9,873 nt of DNA from the NCBI GenBank assembly GCA_019116185.1, contig DXCD01000002.1, forward strand, positions 1-9,873. The letters run 5' to 3'. The notes below the pieces were generated by a model. The model made no database searches and was not told the DNA's origin. It saw only the letters and a list, made by a program, of their open reading frames with translations. Each line of letters starts with the position of its first letter. Positions within the stretch are counted from its first letter, which is position 1. This document shows, one piece after another, positions 1-6,400 of the stretch. The position numbers were made by a program, and so were the translations under genes. This stretch comes from Candidatus Mediterraneibacter stercorigallinarum. Its GTDB lineage: Bacteria > Bacillota > Clostridia > Lachnospirales > Lachnospiraceae.

Positions 1-137
1 GCGTGATCCGGTATGGGGAGATCATCAGCTGGCTGAAAGCCAACAAGCCGGATATCGTGATTGTAAGAGAGGAACTGGATCCGAAGACAGCCCGGAGAGA
101 TATCAGCTATATGCGTGAACTGTGGGAGAAGTGTTAA
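1..137 (+). CDS. 3' end of an unrecognised gene (partial)
   Basis: An open frame enters from the left edge (first whole codon at base 3) and ends at TAA 135-137, leaving about 44 C-terminal residues, from VIRYGEIISWLK to MRELWEKC. The fragment is charged and probably soluble, with a short hydrophobic stretch (DIVIV) that looks like a buried beta strand after a helix. I do not recognise the family and the fragment is too short to assign a function. A strong terminator starts 37 bases after the stop, so this gene is transcriptionally separate from the lyase downstream. That the frame is coding is supported by codon use like the neighbouring genes and by the terminator placement. Confidence 0.7.
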   Translation, partial: VIRYGEIISWLKANKPDIVIVREELDPKTARRDISYMRELWEKC

Positions 138-174
138 ATTTGTTTCAAGTGTTGGTGAAAAGCAAAATGAAAAT

Positions 175-222
175 AAAAAGGAAATCCCGGATCATCAGGT
201 CTGGGATTTCCTTTTTGTTTTT
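175..222 (+). terminator. Rho-independent terminator after the partial first gene
   Basis: Arms 175-188 (AAAAAGGAAATCCC) and 203-216 (GGGATTTCCTTTTT) are perfectly complementary over 14 bp. The stem extends inward through G-U and Watson-Crick pairs (189-192 with 199-202) to a small loop at 193-198. The 3' arm runs into a T tract interrupted by one G (212-222). It closes the gene ending at 137 and isolates the lyase promoter that follows. Confidence 0.92.
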
Positions 223-265
223 ATTTTGTAGATTTTGTTCATATAGTATGTCATGTTTTTCCATT

Positions 266-292
266 TTGTATGTATATTACATAAATTATACT
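266..292 (+). promoter_or_regulatory. Candidate promoter of the rhamnogalacturonan lyase gene
   Basis: The 113-base stretch between the terminator and the lyase is very AT-rich. The best sigma-A-like pair is TTGTAT (266-271) and TATACT (287-292), but the spacer is only 15 bases, shorter than the usual 17. A start about 7 bases past the -10 would give a leader of about 35 bases. The short spacer may mean an activator is needed, or that the true -35 is not a good match. Confidence 0.35.
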
Positions 293-309
293 AAATACGG
301 CAGTATTTA
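292..309 (+). promoter_or_regulatory. Inverted repeat at the lyase promoter, candidate operator
   Basis: A perfect 7-bp inverted repeat, TAAATAC (292-298) and GTATTTA (303-309), is separated by GGCA. It begins at the last base of the candidate -10 and covers the expected transcription start, the position expected of a repressor operator. No T tract follows, so a terminator is unlikely. The protein that would bind it is unknown. Confidence 0.35.
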
Positions 310-322
310 ACATATTATAATG

Positions 323-328
323 GGAGGG
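323..328 (+). promoter_or_regulatory. Ribosome binding site fixing a GTG start for the lyase
   Basis: GGAGGG at 323-328 lies 7 bases before GTG 336. No in-frame ATG is close, and the peptide beginning at this GTG is a textbook signal peptide, so the GTG start is well supported. Confidence 0.8.
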
Positions 329-335
329 AAGGAAC

Positions 336-3300
336 GTGAGAAACACAAGAAAACAACTTGGGGCGGCATTTTTAGCCGCGGCTGTCCTCATGACTACGGC
401 GATGTCTGCGGCAGTCTCTGCGGAAGAGACAGTTCAGACGAAAGCGTCCGGGGCAGCAGAATGGAAGTTTGACTTCAATATCGAAGGCAGCGACACGGCA
501 GACGGCTGGACTGGCATTACCGTTAATAAAAAAGGCGGTTCATCAGCGACGGGATATACGTATACGTCTGAACAGGGATATGGGATCGTAGATACCGGCG
601 CGGCTGTGGAAGGAAGAACAGAGTCTGTAGGTAATAATACGGAATTTTCTATTCCGGAAGAAGTCTATACGGATTTTGCGATCCTGAAAAACAGAGAGTT
701 CGCGGTTGACGTGGATAATGGAATCTATACGGTACAGTTTGTCATTGGATCTACCAACTCAAATACGACCAATGTTTCCATTGAAGACGGCGCGTATACA
801 GGCAGCCTTAATCCGGGAAAAACACAGTACGGGATTCTGACAGTTGACAGTGTGGAGATCACGGACGGCCAGATGAACATGACATTCTCGGGCGACGGCC
901 GTGTAAATGGCATTATCATCGGTTCTATCGCCGCGCCGGAGAATGTGAAGGCAGCAGCTGACCTTGGTCTTATGCAGGTGAATCTTGCATGGGATGAAGT
1001 GGACGGAGCGGTTTCTTACAATGTATACCGCAATGTGGGCGATGTGACCCAGAAGATCGGAAGTTCTGAGTCCAATGCATACATAGATACAGATGTAGAG
1101 CTCTTGGGCAGCTATACTTATACAGTCAAGGCAGTGAGCGCTACGGGAATTGAGTCGGCGGCGAGCGAAGCCGTGGACATTGTAGTGCAGGATACATCGG
1201 CAGAGACTCCGGCAGCTCCGACGGGCGTCGAGGTAACAGTGACTGCCGACGCGGCGGCGATCACATGGGAGCCTGTGGAAAATGCGGTGGAGTATGAAGT
1301 GTACTGGTCTGACCGGAACAGGACTGACCTGGAAGGAACAGATGGATACGCTCTTGCAGGCAAGACGGCAGATACCACCTATACCTATGAGAAATCCACG
1401 CATATTGAGCGGTGGTTTAAGATTGTGGCAGTAGGGGCGGGCGGAAAGTCCGAGGCTTCTGAAGCTGCCAAGGCAGAAATCGGTACAGAAATCAACGCGC
1501 AGGGGGAGTATCTGGACAGAGGCCTGGTGGCAGTGAACACCTCAGAAGGCGTGTTTGTAAGCTTCCGCATCCCGGGAGATGAATATGCCGATGCCGCTTC
1601 TTATCGAATTCTCAGAGACGGAGAAGTCATCAAGGAGATCGGAGCGGACGAGAATTCCAACTACCTGGATACAGAAGGCACTCCGGAGTCTGAATACAGC
1701 GTGCAGGCAGTGATCGACGGCAAGGTGTATGAGGCGTGCGATCCTGTGACACCGTGGTCTGACCAGTATATGGAAGTGCCGCTCCAGAAACCGGAATCCT
1801 ATTATGACGATAAGCTGACAACGGAATATGAATATGTTCCGAACGACACAAACATCGCGGATGCAGACGGCGACGGTGAGTACGAGCTGTTCGTGAAATG
1901 GGACGGGCTGTCTCATGACAACTCAGAGGAAGGATATACCTCGCCGGTATATATTGACTGCTATAAATTAGACGGCACGCTGCTGTGGAGAATCGACCTT
2001 GGAATCAATATCCGCTCAGGCGCGCATTATACACAGTTCCAGGTGTATGATTTTGACGGCGACGGCAAGGCAGAGGTGATCTGCAAGACCGCGGACGGCA
2101 CGGTAGACGGACTGGGCAATCCGGTGGACGGCACAGAGGAAGTTGTGGATTATCGTTCTGTGACAGGCGAGACGTCTTCTGCAGGACTCACCTATAAGAG
2201 AGACGGATATATCCTTGACGGTCCGGAATATCTGACACTGTTTGACGGCGAGACCGGCGAGGCGCTTGACACGATCGATTATGATCCCGGCAGAGGCGAC
2301 GTGACCTCGTGGGGAGACGATTATGGCAACCGTGTGGACCGTTTCCTCGCAGGAGTGGCATATCTGGACGGCGAGACACCGAGCGCTGTTTTCTCAAGAG
2401 GGTATTACACACGTGCTGTGGTATGCGCGTATAATGTTGTAGATGACAAGCTGGTTCAGCTCTGGAAGATCGATTCGAATGACGAAGGGAACGAAGATCT
2501 CTACGGGCAGGGCGCGCACTCCCTGACTGTCTCGGATGTGGATGGCGACGGCTGTCAGGAGGTTGTTTACGGATCGGCTACCATCGATGAGGACGGAACG
2601 CTGATGTATACCCTGAGCCAGAAGGGTGAAGGACACGGCGGGCACGGCGATGCAGAGCGCGTCAGTGATTTCAACCTGAAGAATCCGGGACAGGAGATCT
2701 TCATGGTACACGAGGATTATCCTCTGGACGCGGGCGCTGAGATGCATGACGCAGAGACGGGAGAGTATGTATTCGGACTTGCGACAACGGCTGATACCGG
2801 AAGAGGCGCGGCTGCTGATATTGATCCGAACCATGAAGGGGCGGAATCCTGGGCAGTCAATACAAATACATGGAACTCCAGATCGGGCTGGCTTGTCTCA
2901 CAGGACGGAGAGCTGATCAGTGAGACGATCCCGGCAGCGAACTTCACGATTTGGTGGGATGGAGACCTTGGAAGGGAGATCCTGGACCACACATACGATG
3001 ATGAACCGATTTCTGTCAATATTTCCAAGTGGAACTGGGAGACAGAGACAGAAGACGTGCTCCTGGAATCAGATGAAGTCTATTCCAATAACGGAACAAA
3101 GGGAAATCCGTGCTTCCAGGCAGATATCTTCGGCGACTGGAGAGAAGAGGCGGCATGGAGGACGGCAGACGGCAATGCGATCCGCATTTATACGACGACA
3201 GATTTGTCGGATTACCGTCTGTACACGCTGATGCACGATACGCAGTACAGAGCTCAGGTGGCATGTGAGGCGACAGGGTACAATCAGCCGCCGACAACAA

Positions 3301-3656
3301 GCTTTTATATCGGCTTTGACGAGGATCTGATGAATGTGCCGACCCCGACATTGAACATCGTGAATGACCGTCAGGAAGAAGTGGTTACCGATCCGGACGA
3401 GCCGCAGAATCCGGATGACACACAGGATCCGGATGACACGCAGGATCCGGGGCAGGACGGAACTGGCAGCGGTGACGGATCCGGACAGAATGGAACGGAC
3501 AGTGATGATGGATCCGGGCAAGATCAGAATGTGGCCGCAAAGACAGGAGACGATATTTTGCCGGTGCGCGGGATCATTGCCATGATGGCAGCAGCGGTTT
3601 TCGCAGGCGGCGTGCTGATATACAGAACGAGCGCGGTTAAGCGGAAAAGGAAATAA
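336..3656 (+). CDS. Secreted, probably wall-anchored rhamnogalacturonan lyase (PL11)
   Basis: This enzyme probably cleaves the GalA-Rha backbone of rhamnogalacturonan-I by beta-elimination outside the cell. In order it has: a signal peptide (1-29, likely cut after AVSA); a beta-rich N-terminal module (about 42-198) resembling the carbohydrate-binding modules attached to pectin enzymes; two fibronectin type III-like domains (about 201-285 and 293-383, with VSYNVYR and VEYEVYW strands); the rhamnogalacturonan lyase beta-sheet domain (about 388-478, starting EYLDRGLVAV); and the PL11 beta-propeller (about 490-1010). The propeller carries family signatures GAHYTQF (562-568), KTADGTVDG (584-592) and calcium-type DxDGDG loops at about 509, 572 and 734. 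An acidic linker (1019-1064) leads to AAKTGDD, a hydrophobic helix (about 1075-1096) and the tail KRKRK, which suggests sortase anchoring. It is much longer than the secreted Bacillus YesW because of the added modules. Endo versus exo action cannot be told from sequence. Confidence 0.93.
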   Translation: MRNTRKQLGAAFLAAAVLMTTAMSAAVSAEETVQTKASGAAEWKFDFNIEGSDTADGWTGITVNKKGGSSATGYTYTSEQGYGIVDTGAAVEGRTESVGNNTEFSIPEEVYTDFAILKNREFAVDVDNGIYTVQFVIGSTNSNTTNVSIEDGAYTGSLNPGKTQYGILTVDSVEITDGQMNMTFSGDGRVNGIIIGSIAAPENVKAAADLGLMQVNLAWDEVDGAVSYNVYRNVGDVTQKIGSSESNAYIDTDVELLGSYTYTVKAVSATGIESAASEAVDIVVQDTSAETPAAPTGVEVTVTADAAAITWEPVENAVEYEVYWSDRNRTDLEGTDGYALAGKTADTTYTYEKSTHIERWFKIVAVGAGGKSEASEAAKAEIGTEINAQGEYLDRGLVAVNTSEGVFVSFRIPGDEYADAASYRILRDGEVIKEIGADENSNYLDTEGTPESEYSVQAVIDGKVYEACDPVTPWSDQYMEVPLQKPESYYDDKLTTEYEYVPNDTNIADADGDGEYELFVKWDGLSHDNSEEGYTSPVYIDCYKLDGTLLWRIDLGINIRSGAHYTQFQVYDFDGDGKAEVICKTADGTVDGLGNPVDGTEEVVDYRSVTGETSSAGLTYKRDGYILDGPEYLTLFDGETGEALDTIDYDPGRGDVTSWGDDYGNRVDRFLAGVAYLDGETPSAVFSRGYYTRAVVCAYNVVDDKLVQLWKIDSNDEGNEDLYGQGAHSLTVSDVDGDGCQEVVYGSATIDEDGTLMYTLSQKGEGHGGHGDAERVSDFNLKNPGQEIFMVHEDYPLDAGAEMHDAETGEYVFGLATTADTGRGAAADIDPNHEGAESWAVNTNTWNSRSGWLVSQDGELISETIPAANFTIWWDGDLGREILDHTYDDEPISVNISKWNWETETEDVLLESDEVYSNNGTKGNPCFQADIFGDWREEAAWRTADGNAIRIYTTTDLSDYRLYTLMHDTQYRAQVACEATGYNQPPTTSFYIGFDEDLMNVPTPTLNIVNDRQEEVVTDPDEPQNPDDTQDPDDTQDPGQDGTGSGDGSGQNGTDSDDGSGQDQNVAAKTGDDILPVRGIIAMMAAAVFAGGVLIYRTSAVKRKRK
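3393..3446 (+). repeat. 18-bp tandem repeat encoding the acidic linker of the lyase
   Basis: Two nearly identical 18-bp units, 3411-3428 and 3429-3446 (CCGGATGACACRCAGGAT, one difference), follow a diverged unit at 3393-3410. They encode the hexapeptides DEPQNP, DDTQDP and DDTQDP. The following stretch is rich in D, G and S with recurrent GGATCCGG words. Such repeats commonly vary in copy number and set the length of the stalk between a catalytic domain and its surface anchor. Confidence 0.85.
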
Positions 3657-3680
3657 CATATAAGATATATTTTAGTGCTG

Positions 3681-3716
3681 AGGGCAGGGCCTGATTCAAG
3701 GGTTCTGTCCTTTTTT
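3681..3716 (+). terminator. Rho-independent terminator of the lyase gene
   Basis: The arms 3681-3692 (AGGGCAGGGCCT) and 3700-3711 (GGGTTCTGTCC plus T) form a 12-bp stem that uses several G-U pairs, with a loop of about 7 bases, followed by six T (3711-3716). It lies 25 bases after the lyase stop and just before the next promoter. Confidence 0.88.
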
Positions 3717-3717
3717 G

Positions 3718-3746
3718 TTGTACTTGCGGTCTGCCTGTGATAAAAT
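3718..3746 (+). promoter_or_regulatory. Extended -10 promoter of the HD hydrolase/ParA unit
   Basis: TTGTAC (3718-3723) and TAAAAT (3741-3746) are separated by exactly 17 bases, and TG with one intervening base precedes the -10, giving an extended -10 element. Transcription should begin near 3753, leaving a leader of about 84 bases before ATG 3837. This is the best vegetative-type promoter in the window. Confidence 0.7.
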
Positions 3747-3757
3747 TTACGTGGATA

Positions 3758-3781
3758 GTCCGGTGGAGGCGGAAGCCGGAC
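3758..3781 (+). promoter_or_regulatory. Leader hairpin carrying a Shine-Dalgarno-like loop
   Basis: GTCCGG (3758-3763) pairs with CCGGAC (3776-3781), with one further G-U pair inside. The loop contains GGAGG (3765-3769). The 10-base word CCGGTGGAGG at 3760-3769 recurs at 3820-3829, where it forms the functional ribosome binding site of the next gene. There is no T tract. A regulatory role is speculative. Confidence 0.35.
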
Positions 3782-3824
3782 AGTTGTGGGATTAGAAGAT
3801 CGTTTTCAGGCAGAGACAGCCGGT

Positions 3825-3830
3825 GGAGGG
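3825..3830 (+). promoter_or_regulatory. Ribosome binding site choosing ATG 3837 for the HD hydrolase
   Basis: GGAGGG lies 6 bases before ATG 3837. An in-frame GTG at 3786 would add 17 residues, but its nearest GGAGG is 16 bases away, and the extra residues lack the helix that opens this family. ATG 3837 is therefore preferred. Confidence 0.75.
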
Positions 3831-3836
3831 CAGAAC

Positions 3837-4415
3837 ATGATTGATGACGCGATGGAATTTGCGGCGAGGGCACACGAAGGACAGTTTCGTAAAGGGACGA
3901 GGCGCCCCTATATCGTCCATCCGATCGAGGTGGCGGATATCGTGTCTACGATGACGAAGGATGAGGAGGTGATCTGCGCGGCAGTACTGCACGATACGAT
4001 TGAGGACTGCCGCGGGATCACCTGGGATGTACTGAAGCTCCGGTTCGGAAGCCGGGTGGCGGACATGGTGGCCCAGGAGAGTGAGGATAAATCCAAGTCC
4101 TGGGAGGAACGTAAAGGCGCTACGATCAGCCGGCTGCAGGAGGCGCCGGTGGAGGTACAGATGATCGGGCTTGCGGACAAGCTTTCGAATATGCGAGATA
4201 TTGACCGGGATTATCCGAAGGAGGGGGATGCGCTCTGGACAAGATTCCGCATGCAGAGCAAATCAGCCCTTGCCTGGTACTATAAAGGGATCAGAGATGT
4301 TCTGGCGGAACGGTTTCAGGGGGTGCCGGCATACGAAGAGTACTGCCGGCTGATCAATAAGAATTTCGGTCCCGGGCCGGCGCATACAGAATGGATGAAT
4401 AAAAGCAGAGTGTGA
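3837..4415 (+). CDS. MESH1-like HD-domain (p)ppGpp hydrolase
   Basis: A single-domain HD phosphohydrolase of 192 residues, matching the small alarmone hydrolase/MESH1 group and the hydrolase half of RelA/SpoT. The family removes the 3'-pyrophosphate of (p)ppGpp with Mn2+ and ends the stringent response. Visible metal ligands are H28 (YIVHPIE), H52-D53 (VLHDTIED) and D114 (LADKLSNM); E56-D57 form the usual ED pair. The Rel-type DGVTK segment is replaced by ESEDKSKSWEERK (81-93), comparable to the DDKT region of MESH1. RFGSRVADMV (69-78) is also typical. No synthetase, TGS or ACT domain is present and the length fits stand-alone hydrolases. It is transcribed with the downstream ParA-like gene: the stop at 4413-4415 lies 20 bases before that gene's ATG. 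Hydrolysis of another nucleotide, such as NADPH as reported for human MESH1, cannot be excluded. Confidence 0.85.
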   Translation: MIDDAMEFAARAHEGQFRKGTRRPYIVHPIEVADIVSTMTKDEEVICAAVLHDTIEDCRGITWDVLKLRFGSRVADMVAQESEDKSKSWEERKGATISRLQEAPVEVQMIGLADKLSNMRDIDRDYPKEGDALWTRFRMQSKSALAWYYKGIRDVLAERFQGVPAYEEYCRLINKNFGPGPAHTEWMNKSRV

Positions 4416-4435
4416 GGAAAGGAGACAGACAGCGC

Positions 4436-5224
4436 ATGGGAGCAGGCACAAAGGTAATCTGTTTTGCAAATAATAAAGGAGGCAGCGGGAAGTCCACAAC
4501 TTGTTCTAACGTGGGATATGGATTGACGCAGCTTGGACGGAAGGTCCTTCTCATCGATGGGGATATGCAGCTGAATCTTTCCCTTTCTCTTTTTGACGAG
4601 GACACTGTGCTGGGGTTCGCCCAGGGCAGCCGGAATCTGTACGAGGGTATCCGCAGGCAGGATGATCTTACAGATTATATCGTACATACGCCATATGAAG
4701 GGCTGGATCTGATTCCATCCTCCACGCTGATGAGCTCCATTGAGTACGAGCTGTTTACCAAGTGGCAGAGGGAGTATATCCTTAAGAAGGGGATTGCAAA
4801 TATCCGGGAGTCAGGCATATATGACTACGTTCTGATCGACGCGCCGCCTACGCTGGGCGGCTGGGTCATGAATATCCTCTGCGCGTCGGATGAGATTGTT
4901 ATTCCGGTGGAGGCATCGCCGTGGGGGCTGTTTGGGCTTGGGAATATGTTTGAATTCCTGGACGAGGTGAAGCAGATCGCTCCGGAACTGAAGCTGGGCG
5001 GTATTGTGATCACCAAGGTGGACACGAGGAAGAATTACTTCCGGCAGACATTGGAGACGCTCAAAGAGCTGGACGACGTCAAGGTATTTGATACTTATAT
5101 CCGGGTGGACAGCGGGATTGAATGGTCGCAGGACAACAATGCGCCGGTTATGGCATATAAGAAGAGCAGCAGGAGCGCGAAAGAATATATGGCTCTGGCT
5201 GAGGAGATCGACGCCGCGCGCTGA
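4436..5224 (+). CDS. Orphan ParA/MinD-family ATPase
   Basis: A 262-residue P-loop ATPase of the deviant Walker A (ParA/Soj/MinD) group. Residues 14-21 read KGGSGKST, with the signature lysine that supports ATP-sandwich dimers. The A' motif DGDMQLN is at 41-47 (methionine replaces the usual proline of DxDPQxN), and Walker B is VLIDAPP (132-138). Family members bind DNA or membrane as ATP dimers to position plasmids, chromosomes or protein complexes. There is no N-terminal helix-turn-helix, so this is the small Soj-like form. No ParB or other partner follows and no parS-like site was noticed. ATG 4436 has AAAGGAG (4418-4424) 11 bases upstream. A GTG at 4412 would add 8 residues and overlap the previous stop in a GTGA junction; it is the alternative start. 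Cargo is unknown. Confidence 0.85.
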   Translation: MGAGTKVICFANNKGGSGKSTTCSNVGYGLTQLGRKVLLIDGDMQLNLSLSLFDEDTVLGFAQGSRNLYEGIRRQDDLTDYIVHTPYEGLDLIPSSTLMSSIEYELFTKWQREYILKKGIANIRESGIYDYVLIDAPPTLGGWVMNILCASDEIVIPVEASPWGLFGLGNMFEFLDEVKQIAPELKLGGIVITKVDTRKNYFRQTLETLKELDDVKVFDTYIRVDSGIEWSQDNNAPVMAYKKSSRSAKEYMALAEEIDAAR

Positions 5225-5256
5225 GAGACGAGGCTGGTGAAGCGGCGGACTGGCAG

Positions 5257-5302
5257 CCGGGGATTTCCGGCCGGAGGGATTTCTAACCGGAGGAATTTCT
5301 AA
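5257..5302 (+). repeat. Short tandem repeats between the ParA-like and AraC-family genes
   Basis: Two 16-bp units, 5271-5286 (CCGGAGGGATTTCTAA) and 5287-5302 (CCGGAGGAATTTCTAA), differ at one base. They are preceded by a shorter diverged copy at 5257-5270 (CCGGGGATTTCCGG), which with flanking bases can form a small GC hairpin (5256-5260 with 5267-5271). Each full unit holds a GGAGG word and ends in TAA. No promoter or terminator is evident in this 97-base gap. The repeats could be operator sites or simple tandem duplications. Confidence 0.8.
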
Positions 5303-5321
5303 TAGGAAGAAAGGGCGGCAG

Positions 5322-6296
5322 ATGCATCGGGAACTGTTAAGAGAGCTGTCGGTCATTACGGAGGAAGAACAGAGGATTCTGGACGGAAGGACCGAGATCG
5401 ACCAGCAGATTTATACGGCAAAAAATGATATGGTCATTGACAGCAATAAGCTTCTCCAAAGGGGGAAGCTTATTCAGGTGCGCCCGCATACACGGTTCGT
5501 CCATTTCCCGAAGCATACCCATAATTATATTGAGGTGATCTACATGTGCCAGGGCAGCACGACTCACATTCTGAATGGAAATAAAATCGTGCTCCAGGAG
5601 GGTGATCTTCTTTTTCTGAACCAGAATGCGGTTCAGGAGATCCTTCCGGCAGGAAAGGATGACATTGCGGTGAATTTTATCGTGCTCCCTCAATTCCTGG
5701 ACACGGCCTTCTCCATGCTGGGCACAGAGGAAAACCAGCTTCGGGATTTCCTTGTGGGGGCTCTCTGCGGGCGGGATGGCGAGACGAGCTGGCTGTATTT
5801 TCATGTATCGGATATCCTTCCGGTACAGAATCTGGTGGAGAACATGGTGTGGACGATTTTCTATGATTCGTCAAATAAACGGAGCTGTACACAGATCACA
5901 ATGGGGCTTTTGTTCCTTCAGCTGTTAAACTGCATGGACAAAATGGAAGCGGGCGGAAGCAAGTTTGACACAGAGATCGCGGCCGCTGTGCTGAGCTATA
6001 TTGACGAGCACTATAAGAATGGAAGCCTCTCGGAGCTGGCGGGGCAGATGGGGTATGATGTCTACTGGCTGAGCCGCGAGATCCGGAAGCGGACGGGGCG
6101 GACGTACAAAGAGCTGCTCCAGGAGAAACGGATGCAGCAGGCGCTGTATCTGCTGGCAAACAGCAGGATACCTGTCACGGATATCATAGAGTCCGTGGGA
6201 TATGATAATACCAGCTATTTTTACAGGAAGTTTAAAGAAAGGTACGGAGTGAGTCCGAAGGAATACAGGGACAAATTGTACAAAATGCCGGAATAA
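5322..6296 (+). CDS. AraC-family transcriptional regulator, likely of rhamnose genes
   Basis: A 324-residue regulator with an N-terminal cupin-like sensor and a C-terminal double helix-turn-helix. The cupin shows HTH at 65-67 with E71 and the turn-forming EGD segment near 93-95, as in AraC/RhaR-type sugar sensors. The first HTH is about 235-259 (SLSELAGQMGY) and the second about 284-309 (PVTDIIESVGYDNTSYFYRKF), ending with the family signature GVSPKEYR (309-316). ATG 5322 follows an A/G-rich site (AGGAAGAAAGGGCGG, 5303-5317). It lies directly upstream of rhaB in the same direction, with a terminator between, and most such neighbours are activators of the adjacent sugar operon. L-rhamnose or a related deoxysugar as the ligand is inferred from context only. 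It could also control the lyase gene. Confidence 0.9.
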   Translation: MHRELLRELSVITEEEQRILDGRTEIDQQIYTAKNDMVIDSNKLLQRGKLIQVRPHTRFVHFPKHTHNYIEVIYMCQGSTTHILNGNKIVLQEGDLLFLNQNAVQEILPAGKDDIAVNFIVLPQFLDTAFSMLGTEENQLRDFLVGALCGRDGETSWLYFHVSDILPVQNLVENMVWTIFYDSSNKRSCTQITMGLLFLQLLNCMDKMEAGGSKFDTEIAAAVLSYIDEHYKNGSLSELAGQMGYDVYWLSREIRKRTGRTYKELLQEKRMQQALYLLANSRIPVTDIIESVGYDNTSYFYRKFKERYGVSPKEYRDKLYKMPE

Positions 6297-6307
6297 GATT
6301 TGTGAAA

Positions 6308-6352
6308 AATGCAAAAAAGAACCCTAAAATGCTAAGAAGAGTGCAAATAAGG
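6308..6352 (+). promoter_or_regulatory. Three direct repeats upstream of rhaB, candidate AraC-family binding sites
   Basis: Three copies of TGCWAANAAGR lie between the regulator stop and the rhaB promoter: AATGCAAAAAAGA (6308-6320), AATGCTAAGAAGA (6328-6340) and AGTGCAAATAAGG (6340-6352). The TGC cores are 20 and then 12 bases apart. The 20-base step is close to the two-turn spacing typical of AraC-family half-sites. The third copy overlaps the 5' arm of the terminator. The same word was not noticed upstream of the lyase or isomerase genes. Confidence 0.5.
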
Positions 6353-6384
6353 ACGTTGTTTTATATAAATAGCGTCCTTTTTTT
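6349..6384 (+). terminator. Rho-independent terminator of the AraC-family gene
   Basis: AAGGACG (6349-6355) pairs with CGTCCTT (6373-6379). The AT-rich interior can extend the stem by about six more weak pairs, leaving a five-base loop, and the 3' arm runs into seven T (6378-6384). It separates the regulator from rhaB and sits only 17 bases before the rhaB -10. Confidence 0.85.
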
Positions 6385-6400
6385 GTCTGTTTTGGCTAAC

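Noticed and set aside
122..310. A 62-codon open frame starting ATG- or GTG-like near 122 on the + strand
   Set aside because: It overlaps the end of the first gene, runs through a strong terminator and the AT-rich promoter region, and its peptide is low-complexity (K, F, S, Y). It is a chance frame.
316..321. Perfect TATAAT just upstream of the lyase
   Set aside because: Transcription from it would begin at about 328, inside or after the ribosome binding site, leaving no working leader. The element at 287-292 is better placed.
759..1403. Long reverse-strand open frames inside the lyase, including this 214-codon one
   Set aside because: They are antisense to a clearly conserved multidomain protein, have no good ribosome sites and give Cys/Arg/His-rich peptides typical of shadow frames.
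3786..3836. GTG 3786 as the start of the HD hydrolase, adding 17 residues
   Set aside because: Its nearest GGAGG is 16 bases away, while ATG 3837 has GGAGGG at 6 bases and begins at the conserved first helix of the family.
5256..5271. GCCGG/CCGGC hairpin after the ParA-like gene as a terminator
   Set aside because: The stem has only five pairs and no T tract follows. It is better described as part of the tandem repeats.
3837..5302. Possible defence or toxin-antitoxin module built on the HD hydrolase and ParA-like gene
   Set aside because: Neither gene shows toxin or nuclease motifs, there is no alarmone synthetase partner, and base composition matches the neighbours. The data support only a two-gene unit of unknown purpose.
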